Assembly: GCA_963556145.1 (NCBI GenBank)
Contig: OY744465.1
Location: forward strand, 3,782,001-3,846,000
DNA from: Hygrocybe punicea
Taxonomy: Eukaryota > Basidiomycota > Agaricomycetes > Agaricales > Hygrophoraceae
Reading direction: 5' to 3'
DNA: 64,000 bases
The position numbers and the translations under genes were made by a program. The notes under the pieces are model-generated. The model saw nothing but the letters and a program-made list of their open reading frames with translations, did no database searches and had not been told where the DNA came from. This document shows positions 1 through 12,504 of the stretch, piece after piece (position 1 is the first letter of the stretch; the number at the start of each line of letters is the position of its first letter).

Positions 1-71
1 CAGATTTTCGTTTTATATAATTTCGCGATTTCTGAACCAAACAGAGATCAATTTCAAAGACCAAGGTCACA

Positions 72-1039
72 ATGAATTCTCCACCAGATCCGGGATCCCC
101 TTCACCATCGACACCCTCATCGGGTTCGCCGCCTCCTGACGAGGTGCAATACGTCCCGCAGCCAAGCAGCGCCACCGCGCAAGTCGCACATCTCGCCAGC
201 CAACTTTCCTCGTTCGTCGGTGCCAGCCCGTCCAAACGCCGTCTGCCAGGCGGATCAGCCTTCGGGGCGGCAGCGAACACCAGAGATACAAAGTCCAGGC
301 GCCGGGAAGACTCGAGGCGACTCGGAGGTGGGAGCGGAAGTGGGGGCCTAGGTGGGAGCGGGAGTGGAAGGGCAGACGGCAAGGAGGGCGGGAAGAGAGA
401 AAAAGACGACCTGGTTGATGTGTCGTTAGTGGAGCACCTGCGAAAGGGTACGTGATTAATCTGCACTGTACAAAACGAGCGCATTGATCTCCAACGCCGA
501 TGATTGTAGAGATTGGCGATCCATTCCAGGAGAGTGCCATCAGGAATGCGAGTTAGGGGGCCATTTTTTTCAGCAAGTGCAACGGTTGCCAATCCTCCAC
601 TAGTACTGTCAGGGACTCTAAATGGTAGAATTGCTCAACGAGACTATGTCGACCCCTGTGATGTTGTTGCCCTCTACCAACTTTACAGTGAACGATATAT
701 TTTTTTGAAGTCCTAACCAGCTGCGGAATATCTGCCGCTTGTTTCCTTAGGCTTCAAGTTCTTCCTTACGTACTAACATGAGGTACAGTTTGCTGTGCTC
801 TCACAAATGGCTACGTATAAGCCACCCGGGTCCATCTCGGTGGTTCATCGCTTCGTACAAGAGCTTTCCACCGCTCAGCAAGTCGATCGTTTCCTTGCTA
901 CCTTTTCCCAAGGCAAAGGCGGCGGAACACACGAAGACATTTGGACTCGCTTGGGTATAGGAGGTGTCGTACTACTGCATTCATTGATGCTACGGTCCGT
1001 CGAGTGCCGATTATCACCAACCCGCCCGTTAAGCTGTAG
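72..1039 (+). pseudogene. Unrecognised spliced gene, probably broken
   Basis: I do not recognise this family. The first exon (72-447) encodes a Pro/Ser-rich start and a Gly/Ser/Arg-rich stretch ending in VEHLRK. Plausible introns at 448-509, 552-612 and 688-750 join it to segments reading EIGDPFQESAIRNA, then RIAQRDYVDPCDVVALYQLY, then a hydrophilic domain (QMATYKPPGS to WTRLG, about 793-954). Two problems appear. A TAA lies in frame at 774-776, and after 954 the best continuation (AFIDATVRRVPIITNPPVKL, stop at 1037-1039) is in another frame with no intron of credible size. Either the gene is a recent pseudogene or my splice model is wrong; a shorter reading ends at 556 (140 aa). Confidence 0.4.
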
Positions 1040-1350
1040 CCATTCAAATTCTCGCACGAGAACATGGTCTGGTGGAGCTGAATATGTCAACGGCGAACGG
1101 GGTGATTTCAAGGTCGATAGAGCGGAAATTAATGGGTTCACAACTTCACCTATACGGAGTGGTTTAGATAGAATTTGGTGCCCTTCCTCGCGAGCTGAGC
1201 GTTGATCGCCTAACCTGCGCACGCCTCTGTCGCGCGCTTTATTCTATGCGACTTCAAGTTTTGGTATGGAATTGGTCTAAGTTCGTTCCGAATTCCCACG
1301 GTGTCACCAAAAATTTTGATCCCGCAATTTTCCATACTCGAACCGCCACC

Positions 1351-2528
1351 ATGTCTCTTCCCCAACCCGTTCCTCCGTCCTGGAAGGTATTTCTCCCTTT
1401 GAAATGAAAAGTCACCCATTTTCCCCCTGGCTTAACGTTCGCCAAACAGGATCTTGGCAAGTCCTCCAATGACCTCTTGGGGAAGGACTATCCCTTCCAT
1501 GGAACATCTCTTGAAGTCAAGACCAAAACTCCTTCCAACGTCACCTTCAAAGTTGGCGGTAGCCGCGACTCCAAAACCAATATAATCGCTGGCGACGTCG
1601 AGACAAAATATGCCGACTTCAAACATGGCCTCACCGTCACCCAGACTTGGACCACTTCCAACGTTCTTCGCAGCCAGGTCGAGCTCGAGAACCTGATCGC
1701 TAAAGGTCTTAAACTCGACTTGAACACCGCTCTCCTTCCTGAAAAGGGCCAGAAGTCTGCAGTTCTCAATGCAGTTTACAAACAGTCTGGCTTCCACACT
1801 CGGGCATCTCTGGACTTCTTCAAGGTGAACCAAGCCCCATTTTAGGTTTCTCCGTCCTTTCTTGAAAGCAATCTGCATGATTATCAGGGACCAACATTTA
1901 TCGCGGACACCGTACTCGGTCGTGACGGTTTTCTCGTCGGTGCAGAGGCCGCATACAATGTCACTGAAGGCAATATCACTCGTTACGCTGGTGCCATCGG
2001 CTTTAATGCCCCTGAATATGCCGTCACTATCCATGGTCTCAATAACCTCAAGACTTTCTCCGCTAGCTACTACCACCGTGTCAGCCCCGACGTCGAAGCC
2101 GGTGCCAAGGCTATCTATGACCACAAGAGTACCCATGGCGGTGTTGCCATTGAAGTTGGCGCGAAGGCGTACGTATTGCGTTTTTTCATCGCCCCCGGTG
2201 TGTGCCACGTTTGACATGGTGATCATTAGTTACCTCGATTCGGCCGCGTTCGTCAAGGCCAAAATCAACAACGCTGGTGTCGTCGCTCTCGGTATATACC
2301 GTCCTCTTATACGTTCTACCTTTTACGACCGGTCCTTTGGCAGGTTACACTCAAGCCCTCCGTCCTGGCGTCAAGGCTTCTTTTGGCCTCGCTCTCGACA
2401 CGCAAAGGTTAAACGAGGCCTTACCGAGTGGTCCTGTCCATAAGGTTTGTTTTCGAGATTCTTTTAAATATTGAGGACAGCAGTGACAGTTCATCCAGGT
2501 TGGAGCCAGCTTCACCTTCGAATCGTGA
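1351..2528 (+). CDS. POR1: Mitochondrial outer-membrane porin (VDAC)
   Basis: Voltage-dependent anion channel, a 19-strand beta-barrel carrying metabolites and ATP/ADP across the mitochondrial outer membrane. Exons read as 1351-1386, 1450-1824, 1888-2168, 2230-2291, 2344-2444 and 2499-2528; frames join cleanly at every junction. The start ATG has a strong Kozak context (aaccgccaccATG). The protein begins MSLPQPVPPSWKDLGKSSND, the typical porin N-terminal helix, then has alternating amphipathic strands, and ends GASFTFES as eukaryotic porins do. Length is about 290 aa, as expected. A long antisense reading frame over the same region is a codon-bias shadow. It is a constitutive housekeeping gene; no special regulation is visible. 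Confidence 0.95.
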
Positions 2529-2834
2529 GTCACAGTAGTTGACGTACAAGTACATTTCCCACTTCCAATACAATACCGATCATCCATTCTGCTGAGAGGC
2601 TATTCCGAATACTGGTCTGGCGGAATCCGGCTGCTTGTTGTATCGTGTGCCGGGGCACACCTGAAGATATTTATGTTCTCCCTCAGTTTTTCTCGGACTT
2701 CCCATGATATTTTACAGCCTTTAGTCGTAGAAAGGATAATTTGAAGCTGTTATAAATAAGAACAAAGTTTTTGTTGGATACAAGAATGATGGACATGCTA
2801 CGACGCGTTCTCCTTGTACAACTTCGAGGACTGA

Positions 2835-5672
2835 TCATGCAAAAACGTCATCTAACCACCTTTCATAGTCGTATGCGGCTTCTCCCGTTTCGTTCTGAGT
2901 TGCCGGCATGGCCTCCCGCAGGTAATCCATGGCACTGACAGGAAGTTGTGCGATTCGTAAATCTAGCTCGGTGACAAAAGGCTGGGCAAGTATGAGGTTA
3001 ACAATTTTATGTCATTTACGCAGGAATCATACCTTATCTGTGGCAATTCCCCTGAATGCCTCGCGAAGCTGTTCGACAGATGTTTGATCTTCTGTTATTT
3101 CGACCTGTGAATGTTGATGTAAAAAATGGGAGACAGGAAACGTTCAACTGCAATACCAATAAGTTGATGAATGCTTCAAAGGTCACGGCGCCGTAGTCCT
3201 GCATAAGCTGATCATAAATGAAGTCCATATCGTCATCCTGGATTTCGATGTCAGGTTAGTCTTCTTGCATTTCTCGGTTTATACCAAACGGCCTAACCGA
3301 GTAAACAATCCCCAGGCTGGCCAGAGCAGCAGTCATTTCGGCCTGGCTGAGGGTATTGGACTCGTCTTTATCAAAGTATCGGAAAGTACTTTCGAATTGC
3401 TCGAGTTGTGCCGGAGTTAGGTTTGTCATATTCCGTGAGACAATCTATGGACCGAGATAAATCAACCAGTTGACAAGAGCGGCGTGGTCCTATTTAACAC
3501 AACACGAACCTGGTTATCGATGAAGGCAATCTTTTTTGCAATACTCTGCACCACCAGTTCAAGTTCAAATTGAAGGTCTTGACAAGTAAATACGGTATAG
3601 TCATTTTCTTCGACGTTTGCTGTGACGCACTCTTTCTCGGCGTTCGCTACGTCGGCCAATGTATTAGATAGAGTTGGCATTCGAGCTTGGATGAGCTGAA
3701 CTTGTTCTTGTTGGGACTAAAATATTTTCGATTGATTCCCAGCACAACTAGCTGCAGTAAGAATGGATGGGTGTACCTCCAATGGACCATCGATGGCTGT
3801 TAGTTCTGAAGAAATGGCGTGTAGCCGTTGTTCAAAGTCATTAGCGAGCTTAGCGAATCTCTTCCTGAGCGTCTCTTTGATCCTGGCGAGAATGCATCAG
3901 CCCATGACACCTTAGGTTAGTACTCTACGTACTGTCTTATCTGGGCATTGATTGCTCTTGATCTTTGTGCCTCAGAAGCCAACAATGTTTTCCAGGCCTC
4001 ATCAAGATCCTGAAATGTCGCCAGTGAAAAGCAAGGGCGCAAGATCGACGAGGAACTACCGACATACCACAAGTGCCAGACCAGGTGGTGGCAGATATTC
4101 TTTCAGACCATATGTTCGTAGTTTCGTCTGCACGTTTCCGAAAAGAGTTGCCACATCTTGCCGCTCAGTAACCCAGTTACGCTTAGTCGTTTGTTTGTAC
4201 GTCGTGAAGTTGGCAGAATGGTCTTTCGCGTCGGCGTAGGTCCCAGTGAATTGGCTAGCGGACCAACGAGTTTGCATTTCAATCAGTGCAGATAGAAGCT
4301 GGTGAGGGTGAATAATTTCGTGACGTGAGAAATACGTAGCTTGGGTAAAAAAAACTCAAGGCACAAACCAATCGGACTCGACGCTCGTAGTCATTCTTGC
4401 TGAGCCATACTGACTGCATCAACTCAGCAAACTTCTCGACCCTACGGGAGACAGTTTCCGCTTGGTCTAGTATAATACAGTCGGAACTGAGCCGGACAGA
4501 CCAGTATATTTACTCACCCATTGAAGAAAATGCGTGAAAGTAACTTGCAATATACGTCATGACACTACATTCGTCAGGGTTGTTTGAGTCGCAAAGATCA
4601 TCGACTTCCAGAAGTTGCTGAAATAGCATCCGTTTGACTGAGCACATACTGGAAAGCATGTTACTCACTGGAATCCCAAGGTGTTCAGCAGCAACCTGGA
4701 AAGCAAGCAGAGTATTGGCACGTCTATCAATCTGCCACCGTTAAGTAGCGTGTCAATGACAGTTGTTCGTGTGATTTATCTCACTTTGTCCAACTTCTCA
4801 TAATCTAAGAGGTCTGGTCTATGACAATGAATCAATGCACATCTGCCAATGAAGTTAGGCATCCTCGTTGCCGCAACATTACGGCGAGAAACGAACAGGG
4901 CAAGTCCGTCTGACCAACTATGGGAAAAGTCTTGAACATTGACCTCTTTGTATGGTTCCGTCTTGCGTTGACACCAAAGAAGAAGCCCCTCTTTGGCAGA
5001 GAGACCTTCCTCACTTTCGCAAGTGTTCAGTACGATCAACAGACAAGGAGACCACTTCAGATGGGTGGGCTAGAGACGAACCTGATGTCTGCAATAGTGA
5101 AGCGGAGAATGAGCGTCCATATCATACCGAGGGTGAGTTTGAGGTTTCCGTCAATAATATCTGTGCAATTCGACGAGGCAGAGATATCAAGAACTAAAGC
5201 GGTAATACAGGTAAGTGGCATACCTTCTGGACCAATATTGGTGAGTTTGACACCCCTGGACGTGATGAATTCCAGGGCTTTATTGACATTCTCGGCTTTC
5301 TGGACACGCATTCGGGGAGCCTTGTTGTAGCGGCCCAGCGAAACATCGCCTAGATAGGATGATCAGCCAACCAAAGTGACACAAGGTAAGCATCTCACCC
5401 ATTATTTCCTTCGTTGACGAAGGTTCGGTCATTCACGCGATCGATTGAGCTGATAATGGCGTACCATGAGTTGAATAAGCCGGACACCGTCTGATAGATC
5501 CTTAACCAGCGAGGACATGGCAGGGTAGCCGTGAGCTTCTAGTTTCGTATTCAGCCTGAAAATGATCACGACGACAATCAATAAACGTTCCTGCGACGCA
5601 AAATACTATTGGGTACCATTTGCAGAATGTTCTTTCTTGCACATCCCGTGAACGAGCCTCCAGGGTATCCAT
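2835..5672 (-). CDS. Alpha-actinin, actin cross-linker
   Basis: Actin-bundling protein of the cytokinetic ring and cortical actin. Reading the minus strand, the start is [19 protein letters not shown], the classic beginning of the first calponin-homology domain (VQERTFTKW in relatives). An intron splits the Trp codon and is followed by [19 protein letters not shown]1 continues with [11 protein letters not shown] (about 5250-5310) and CH2 shows [20 protein letters not shown] and [14 protein letters not shown] (about 4790-5010). Spectrin-like helical repeats fill 3450-4700. Two EF-hand regions lie at 3300-3420 ([13 protein letters not shown]) and 3050-3240. The C-terminus is [12 protein letters not shown]. 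The gene has many small introns. It diverges from POB3, sharing a 129-bp promoter. Confidence 0.93.
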
Positions 5673-5801
5673 TTGACCAGGTAGACGTCCGGTAGGGGTA
5701 ATGACTGCGTGTTGAAGCCACTCCTATAGTGGACTGTCCAACGCGCCTGTTTTGGTTGAACTCCGCAACGCGTCCTCAAATTTTCTTTCTTTGCTGCGAT
5801 C
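5673..5801. promoter_or_regulatory. Shared 129-bp divergent promoter, alpha-actinin / POB3
   Basis: The start codons of the two genes face away from each other, separated by 129 bp, so all upstream control of both must lie here or in their first exons and introns. No canonical TATA box was recognised. Confidence 0.6.
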
Positions 5802-7538
5802 ATGGCAACCGCAACGCAGTTTGATAGAATATTTCATGGCGTATCTTTTGAAGCTGGCAGTACGTCCTGACATCGCCTTAAATTGACTAGTTTCAATAGT
5901 TTTCGTCTCCAGAATTTCGCGTGGCCACCAGCGGAATGGCGTGGAAAGGCGAAGAAAGTGAGGGTGTTGCCTCAATGGCGTCGGCGGACATCAAATGGGC
6001 CCAATGGTTGCGTGTAGCCAGGGATTTTCAGTTGAGGGTTGGCTTGAAGGACAGACGAAGAGAGACGTTCGATGGTTTCATGCGTGAGGTGAGTTCCTTG
6101 TCTTGCTTCGCAATCAAGAGTTCTCGTGCTTACAGTATTTTCTTACTTTATCGAGGACCATGACAAACTCTCCAGCCTTCTGAAACATCATTTTGGTGTT
6201 ACCCTTGAAACCAAGGATGTCACCTTCAAAGGCTGGAACTGGGGGGTTACAGACTTTCAAGGTTGGGTCTTATTCCCGTGGGCAATGCGTACCTTATCTC
6301 ACTTTTTCTCGCCATCTTAGGTCAAGACTTGGCCTTCATGGTCTCCAATAAGACCTCGTTCCAACTTCCACTTAGTCAAGTCGCTAATTCCAACATTGCC
6401 GGCCGCACGGAGGTTTCCTTGGAATTCACCAATCTTTTTTCCCCCAAGTCAGCCAAAAATCTACAAGATGAAATGACTGAAATTCGTTTTTATGTACCCG
6501 GCACGCACGCTCGAATTCGAGGTTCAGATGCTGGTTCGCAAAAGTCTGATGTAGAAGACGATGACGAGGAGATGAGTGCGGCACAAGCTTTCCATGATGC
6601 TATTAAAGAGAAAGCAGAGATCGGGCAAGTTACCGGAGACCTGGTACTGAGTTTCGAGGAGGTGCTCGTTCTAACACCAAGAGGCCGATACGATGTGGAC
6701 ATGTTCCTCGATTTCTTGCGACTACGAGGGAAAACGTACGACTACAAAATTCTTTATTCCAGCATTTCAAAATTATTCTTGCTGCCAAAAGATGATCAAC
6801 ATGTGTTGTTCATTGTGAGCAAACTGATTCTTCCTCTTGTGCCACCGCTAACAGGACGGCAAGCTTGGCCTCAGTACTCCTATTCGACAGGGGCAAACTC
6901 GTTACCAGTACTTGGTCATGCAATTCAGTCGGGAAGAAGAGATCACTGCAGAGCTCAATATGGACGAGTGAGTCCGAATATCTAACTTCGGGGTATTAAA
7001 TCAACCCATATATCCATCAGAGCGGATGTCGCCAAGTATGATAGGCTCAAAAAACATTACGAAGATCCTACCTTTGAGGTAGTATCTAGTGTCTTCCGTG
7101 CTCTGGCAAAAAGGAAAATAATTGGTGCTGGCAGCTTCCAAAGGTAAGCGGTCTACCTGAAATTCAAAGAGTTGCATGAGAGGTTTATTTCTACTCTCGC
7201 AGTCGAGACAGCCATCCTGGCATAAAGGCTAATCTCAAAGCTGTCCAAGGTGACTTGTTCATGCTGGAGAAATATATATTCTTCGTTTCGAAGCAGCCTA
7301 GTCTTGTTGAGCTGTCCGAAATTCGCCAGGTCGTTTTCTCTCGCGTCGGTGCTAACATGGGTGCCACCGCCGGTCGTACATTCGACCTCAAGATAGTCAC
7401 CAAAGATGGGCCTGAATTCACATTCACATCCATCAATAAGGAGGAACATGAACTAACGGAGGCTTACCTGAAAGACAAGAAAGTCAAGATCAAGAATGAG
7501 ATGGTGCCCGACGCTGATTTGCTCATGGCGGCTGCTGC

Positions 7539-7571
<33 letters not shown>

Positions 7572-8183
7572 AATGCAAAGTGTACAAAGCAGCGACCGTG
7601 AGGTTCCTCAGATCAGGGCGGGTGCTGGCGAGGACGAGGACAGTGAAGAAGGTGAAGTTTGTGTTGATCTCATCCCCTAACTTCGCGCTGACTTACCGCG
7701 GCATTATTTTATGTAGATGAGGACTTTGAAGCATCTGCATCAGACTCAGGTTCCCCGAGTGAAAGCGACTCCTCAGAAGGAGGGAAGACAGCCTCGGATG
7801 CAAGTGGAGATCGCGAATTGGCCAAGGCCGCGAAATCAAAATCCAAGGCCAAAGCGAAGAAGAAAAAGGCAAAGGACTCCAGCGAATCGCCGAAAAAGCC
7901 CTCAAAGAAAGCGAAGGAGAAGGGCAGCGGTGGTGAAGACGAAGATAAGCCAAAGAAAACTGCCCCCAAACCGAGACCTAAACCCAAGAAAAAGGACTCA
8001 GACGTCGACCCCCCAAAGAAGGCGGCATCAAAGGTGAAGGCTAAAGCGAAGGACTTGGATGATGCCATGGACATTGACGACGAACCACCGAGACCCAAGC
8101 CAAAACCGAAACCGGTCGTCAAGGGAAAGACGAAAGACAAGAAAGAGGAACGTCCCACAAAGAAACAGAAAACCTCAGATTAG
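5802..8183 (+). CDS. POB3: FACT histone chaperone subunit Pob3 (SSRP1-like)
   Basis: Subunit of FACT (with Spt16), which loosens H2A-H2B during transcription and replication in the nucleus. The start MATATQFDRIFHGVSFEAGK is joined by an intron to FRVATSGMAWKGEESEGVAS, the N-terminal Pob3 domain. The SSRP1/PH core follows (WGVTDFQGQDLAFMV, EIRFYVPGTHARIRG, GRYDVDMFLDFLRLRGKTYD), then the second PH domain (LKAVQGDLFMLEKYIFFVSK, EFTFTSINKEEH). After it comes an acidic linker with a (GAC)n poly-Asp run near 7542-7570, then a Lys/Pro-rich tail of about 150 aa (7730-8180) ending KKQKTSD. There is no HMG box, as in fungi generally; the long basic tail is more extended than in budding yeast Pob3 and could substitute for DNA contact (inference). 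Confidence 0.94.
7542..7570 (+). repeat. GAC trinucleotide run (poly-Asp) in POB3
   Basis: About nine consecutive GAC codons encode the acidic run after the second PH domain. Such a run may vary in length between strains by slippage. Confidence 0.85.
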
Positions 8184-8380
8184 ACCTGTTCGATACATTT
8201 TATCTACCTGCATTACCGAGCTACCTTGATAAATTGTGTACGTACACATACGTAAGGAATACTATTCTGGAGACATTGACATGACGAGAGCACCATAAAA
8301 AAAAATACATTTAGATGCATCCATATAACCAAGTAATCCAGCCTAAGGGCCATTAAATTAGTTTGTTCAGTGCGTCATGA

Positions 8381-11300
8381 TCACGGTTGAGCCAGGAGTG
8401 AGCCAGGACCAAAGACGGGGGTAGTCGGGGCCACTGCAAATGGAGCAGAGACTTGTACGAGGGGTTGGGTAGGACGTTGCCCTGCGGATGGTTTACGTAT
8501 GCCAGTGCTGGGAATGGCCGCACCAGGACTGCTAGATCTGACGAAAAGTACCGTGCGTTCTTGTTGCAAGACGTAAGACTAGGGAGAAAGATCGAACCGT
8601 TAGATTGAACAATCATGATCAACGTCAGGAACATGCTCACTCGAGCTAGAAGGATTTTTTCCATCTGGAAAAAGTAAGTAAGAGACGATTTCCTATGTGA
8701 TGAGCTACAACCAACCCATTTGTCTCCATCTTTCTGTCCGCAGGAGAAAATGTGCAGGTAGTCCGCAGTATTCTCGAACAGCGAAATGTTGTCCGTGGAT
8801 TTCACACCGAAAACAAATGGCTTCGGGGATTTATAAGGCCGCGTTACGAAGTATGCGTCAAATGTGGAAAGAGAGCAGAGGAAGACCTCATCTTTTCCCT
8901 ACGCCCAAGCCAAATATGAGTATATTCATCCAGTCATCGAACCACACACCTTGTCACTCTTTGACAACCATAAGCTATGTTCACGTAACTCCATCCAACG
9001 TTTACCCCATTTTCCACGTTTGCTTTCCCACTCAACATAACCAGAATGCTTGGGTGAGCTGGATGGGATAGCCTGAAGTATGTACAAAATAGATCAGTCT
9101 AAAAAAGACTTGAGATTAATGGATGTGAGTCTCACGGAGCGAATCAAAAGGGGCGCCAAAGAGGTAATCTTGAGCAGAAATGTGTTGACTGTCTTATCCT
9201 TGTTCCAAGTTGCAGAGACGTCCGACAAAAGTTCGAAGTTCCTGATGGGTCGCTCTATGGATTCATCAGTTCGTGGTGTCATGATGACAGATAGTATGAC
9301 ATCCGATCTCAGAGATGCCAAAACAAAAATAGAGGCGGTCACTCACCCATGCCAAAGTCCTGTGCTATCTCCCACAGCATCCAACCTGCATTTCCGATCG
9401 GTTGTTTGAGTGCGCCTTGCTCTTCTATTGTTCGGAGAACATCTTTTGCCGAAGTGGAAGGCCAAACCTCAACCATGTTGAAACGCTGCCTATCGCCGAT
9501 AAACACTCGTTGTTGCACCATCTGAACCTTGGTGGTAGACTGGGTAAGGTTGCTCAGAGCTTCCGCCAGACGAAGAGGCGGTACTGGTGGACGTTGTGAG
9601 GTTCGCTGTGGTGGCGAGCTGGCAATTAATTCTGCGGATGTTCGAGGTGGAACTTGTTCTTCACCAATGCTTGGCCTTCCTCCGCTGCCGCTGGGCCTTC
9701 CTCCGCTAATGCTCGGTCTCCCTCCGTTGGTACTAGGCTTCCCTCTACCGGTACTCGGTTTCCTTCCAATTGCACTCGGTCTCCCTCCGGTAGGACTCGG
9801 TTGCACTGCGCTGGTACCAGGTCCTCCACTAGCACTTGGTCTCACGCTCGCACCATCTGGGTTGGACCTTGGTGATTTGAGGCCAATTGATTCATCACCA
9901 GGGAAAGACTGTGTGTTTCCGCCGTACAATCCGCCAGGATCTCGACTCCGACCATTGGCACGGGTGGGGACGAATTGATGATCAGTCATATCTCGAGGCA
10001 CTGGTTTGTGGAACGACCTCGCATGCTTCAGCCTCAGGTCTCGTTCTCGATCCTGTGCGGAAATGTGAGGGGAAGACGGCTCCTTCACTCCTGCACGATC
10101 GGAACCTTTGGGTTGTGCGTAGAGTTCCCTCGGTACTGGTGAGTAAATTGGGAGATTATCCTCGTAGTGAAGGTGTTGTGTTGGCGATTGTTGGACCTTC
10201 AACAGTTTCTTCGTCAGATCAGCGGCAGCAAGAGGTTCTACTGAATTCCCTGGTAAGGTCTTTGTCCGCGTACGCTTGATAGACGTCGAAGCCTGTAGTG
10301 CAGCTTCCCGAGCACTCGATATACCCGCGGAATCTGGTGCCGCTGCAGGGCGCAATGTCGTTTGCCGAGACCTACTAGGTTCGGAATTTTGTTCTTGTTG
10401 TCGTCGCAATGCACGGTCCTTCCTCCTTTGGTCCCGCTCATCACGAACTTGTTTCTGAATCGTTCGCTGCGCCTTCAGCGCAGTAGGGATTCGTTGAGCC
10501 AAAGGGATGTCATCATCAGCACCCAGTAAATCCTCTGGCGGGATTTCCGCGACTCTTGCACGCACCAGTGATCGAATGTAGGCTCGATGCGAAGAAGGAT
10601 CTTCTCCGTAATCGTCCGTCGAGGTATCTTCGTCCTCCTCCTCCGAAGTCGAGCCTTCAGAGTCGGATGGGCTAGAAAATGCAGATCGTCCGTTTGTTGA
10701 ACGTCGATTACCGTCTCTACGGTCGTCCCCTCGATCACCGCTTCCACTTCCAGAAGAACCAGACTGATTACTTCCACTCCCATCTTCTTTTTCGTGTCCC
10801 CCGCTGCCACTGCCGCCACTGCCTCCCGCACCATGATCCCAGGTCCCAGCATACTCCTGCCCAGTGGAAAGATGCTCCCCTTGCTTCTCCAACCCACTCC
10901 CATCCACCATTTCCGTTTTCGAGTCATTGTCAGCTCCGGGTTGTACTGAATTTAAGCGCCTGTCCTCGTTCGCCCACAGAGGACCACGGATGGTGGCTGC
11001 GGATGTGCTGGGTTCCCAGACTATGTGGGGCTCATCCAGAAGGTTAACGTCAGTTTGTGGCACGTCGGCTGAAACTGAGGTTTTCCAAGATTCAGGGGAA
11101 GTTGGACAACGCCACTGCGAATCGGAAGAGGAAGCAGGTCGAGACTTGAATAGGCCGTGGGACGCAGGATCGTCGCAGTCAGCCATAGGATCAGAAATGC
11201 TTTCTTTCCAGGACGTCTGCAAGTGGCTGATGCTACTCTGGGACGGGTGTGATAAATGGTTCTGTCCGATGAGAGAGGTCAGCCGAGATCCTGAGGACGA

Positions 11301-12371
11301 GTTGGATATGGAAGACAACGATGTTGAGCGCGACAACGGAGGCACTGAACTTAGGGACGCCGGGGACCGTGCCAAGTCTGAGGGAGACTCGTCGTCATCG
11401 TGCTCATCCACTTTTCCAAGAAAGAACCGACTGGAAGCAGCAGGGTGTTGGATTTCGTTAACATGGCGTTGTGAAGGAGAGTCTGCCTCGATGTCGGGAT
11501 CGATGTCGCTCTCCAAATCCACATCAAAATCCAAATTATGGGTAAAATCTGGGGGATCACCACTTGATGGGTTGTACGGCGTAGGGCCCAAGAAATCATG
11601 TACATTTGCGGCGACAGGAACAACACTACTGTTGTTTATGTCTATATCCCACGGTTCAGAAGGGAGACGTGCGCCCACTTTACCTTTTCGAACCTAAGAT
11701 CGACCGTGTGAATAGGCAGAAATACATAGGATCAATACGTGCAGAGCTAAAGGACACACCTTCGGAATCATTACACTCATCTGAGCAAGACTGTGTAAGG
11801 AAGGTAAAGAAGGACGCGCTGCAAATGCAGGTTTCAAGTGTGCAGGACGCGGATGGACAGAGGACAGGGCACGAGGTGTACGAGTGGGGCGCGGGGGTTC
11901 GCGTTGGATAGGAGGATCTGGAGTTGGAAGATATGAGGTACTAGAGGTGCTTGACGTTGAACTCTCGGGTCTACAAAGAGAACGGGGAGTGGGACTAGAA
12001 TGTAGGGACCGAGAAAGCCCAGGCGGTGAAAGGTTTGCGCTTGTATGTGGAGAGAATCCGCCGTGTGTGAGATCTGCGAAAGGATCCTCGTCGAAAAGAT
12101 AATCTGGCGGGGGAGAACTTCTTTGGACTGGCGGAGAACTTCTTTGAGATGTGGTTGAGGGTATAGGTACCGTCTGGACTTGAGTGGTACTGGAAGCGTG
12201 AGCGTGACGGCGTAGCGGTTGTGGTGAGGGAGAAAGAGAAGCTAATGCGGAGGCTGTTCTACGGACCGAGGAAGTTGGCGGTGGAGAATTGGTCGATTCA
12301 GAGGGAGGATGCGAAAAACGGAAGAAGGCGGGAATAAGGAAAGACTGTAAAGAAAGACGTTTCTTGGGCAT
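8381..12371 (-). CDS. RA-PH tandem domain scaffold protein
   Basis: Large signalling adaptor. The start is MPKKRLSLQSFLIPAFFRFS (12371), inside a longer open frame; an intron of about 62 bp (near 11695-11756) joins SLAQMSVMIPK to VRKGKVGARLPSEPW. Some 700 residues are disordered: Ser/Pro-rich, then Gly/Ser-rich, an acidic patch and a charged helix (RTIQKQVRDERDQRRKDRAL). A GGRPS-rich repeat precedes a Ras-association-like fold (VFIGDRQRFNMVEVWPSTSA, GWMLWEIAQDFGMG, then ERPIRNFELLSDV, 9100-9500). A PH domain follows (SGYVEWESKRGKW near 9030; KSTDNISLFENTADYLHIF near 8760-8800). The stop is at 8381. The RA-PH order is that of Grb7/RIAM/lamellipodin adaptors, suggesting a Ras-family effector at membrane or cortex. 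No catalytic domain is visible. Confidence 0.8.
9660..9840 (-). repeat. GGRPS-type coding minisatellite
   Basis: Imperfect tandem units of about 15-18 bp encode repeated GGRPS / GRKPST / GGRPSGS motifs just before the RA-like domain of the RA-PH protein. The flexible Arg/Ser linker is likely unstructured and phosphorylatable (inference). Confidence 0.7.
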
Positions 12372-12504
12372 TTTTCTATGATTCTGGTGGATGGAGTCGG
12401 CTTGAGTACAGTGTGATTCTCGGAAAGACAGCTTGTTTATTGTGTAAATTTCCGCAGACACGACTGGGAAAGACGACGAGCGTCTACGAGTCTGCGTGAA
12501 AGCA

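Noticed and set aside
1432..2226. 264-codon minus-strand open frame opposite porin
   Set aside because: It is antisense to well-supported porin exons and crosses their introns; open only through codon bias.
10864..11697. 277-codon plus-strand frame
   Set aside because: Antisense shadow of the disordered region of the RA-PH protein; low complexity and no family features.
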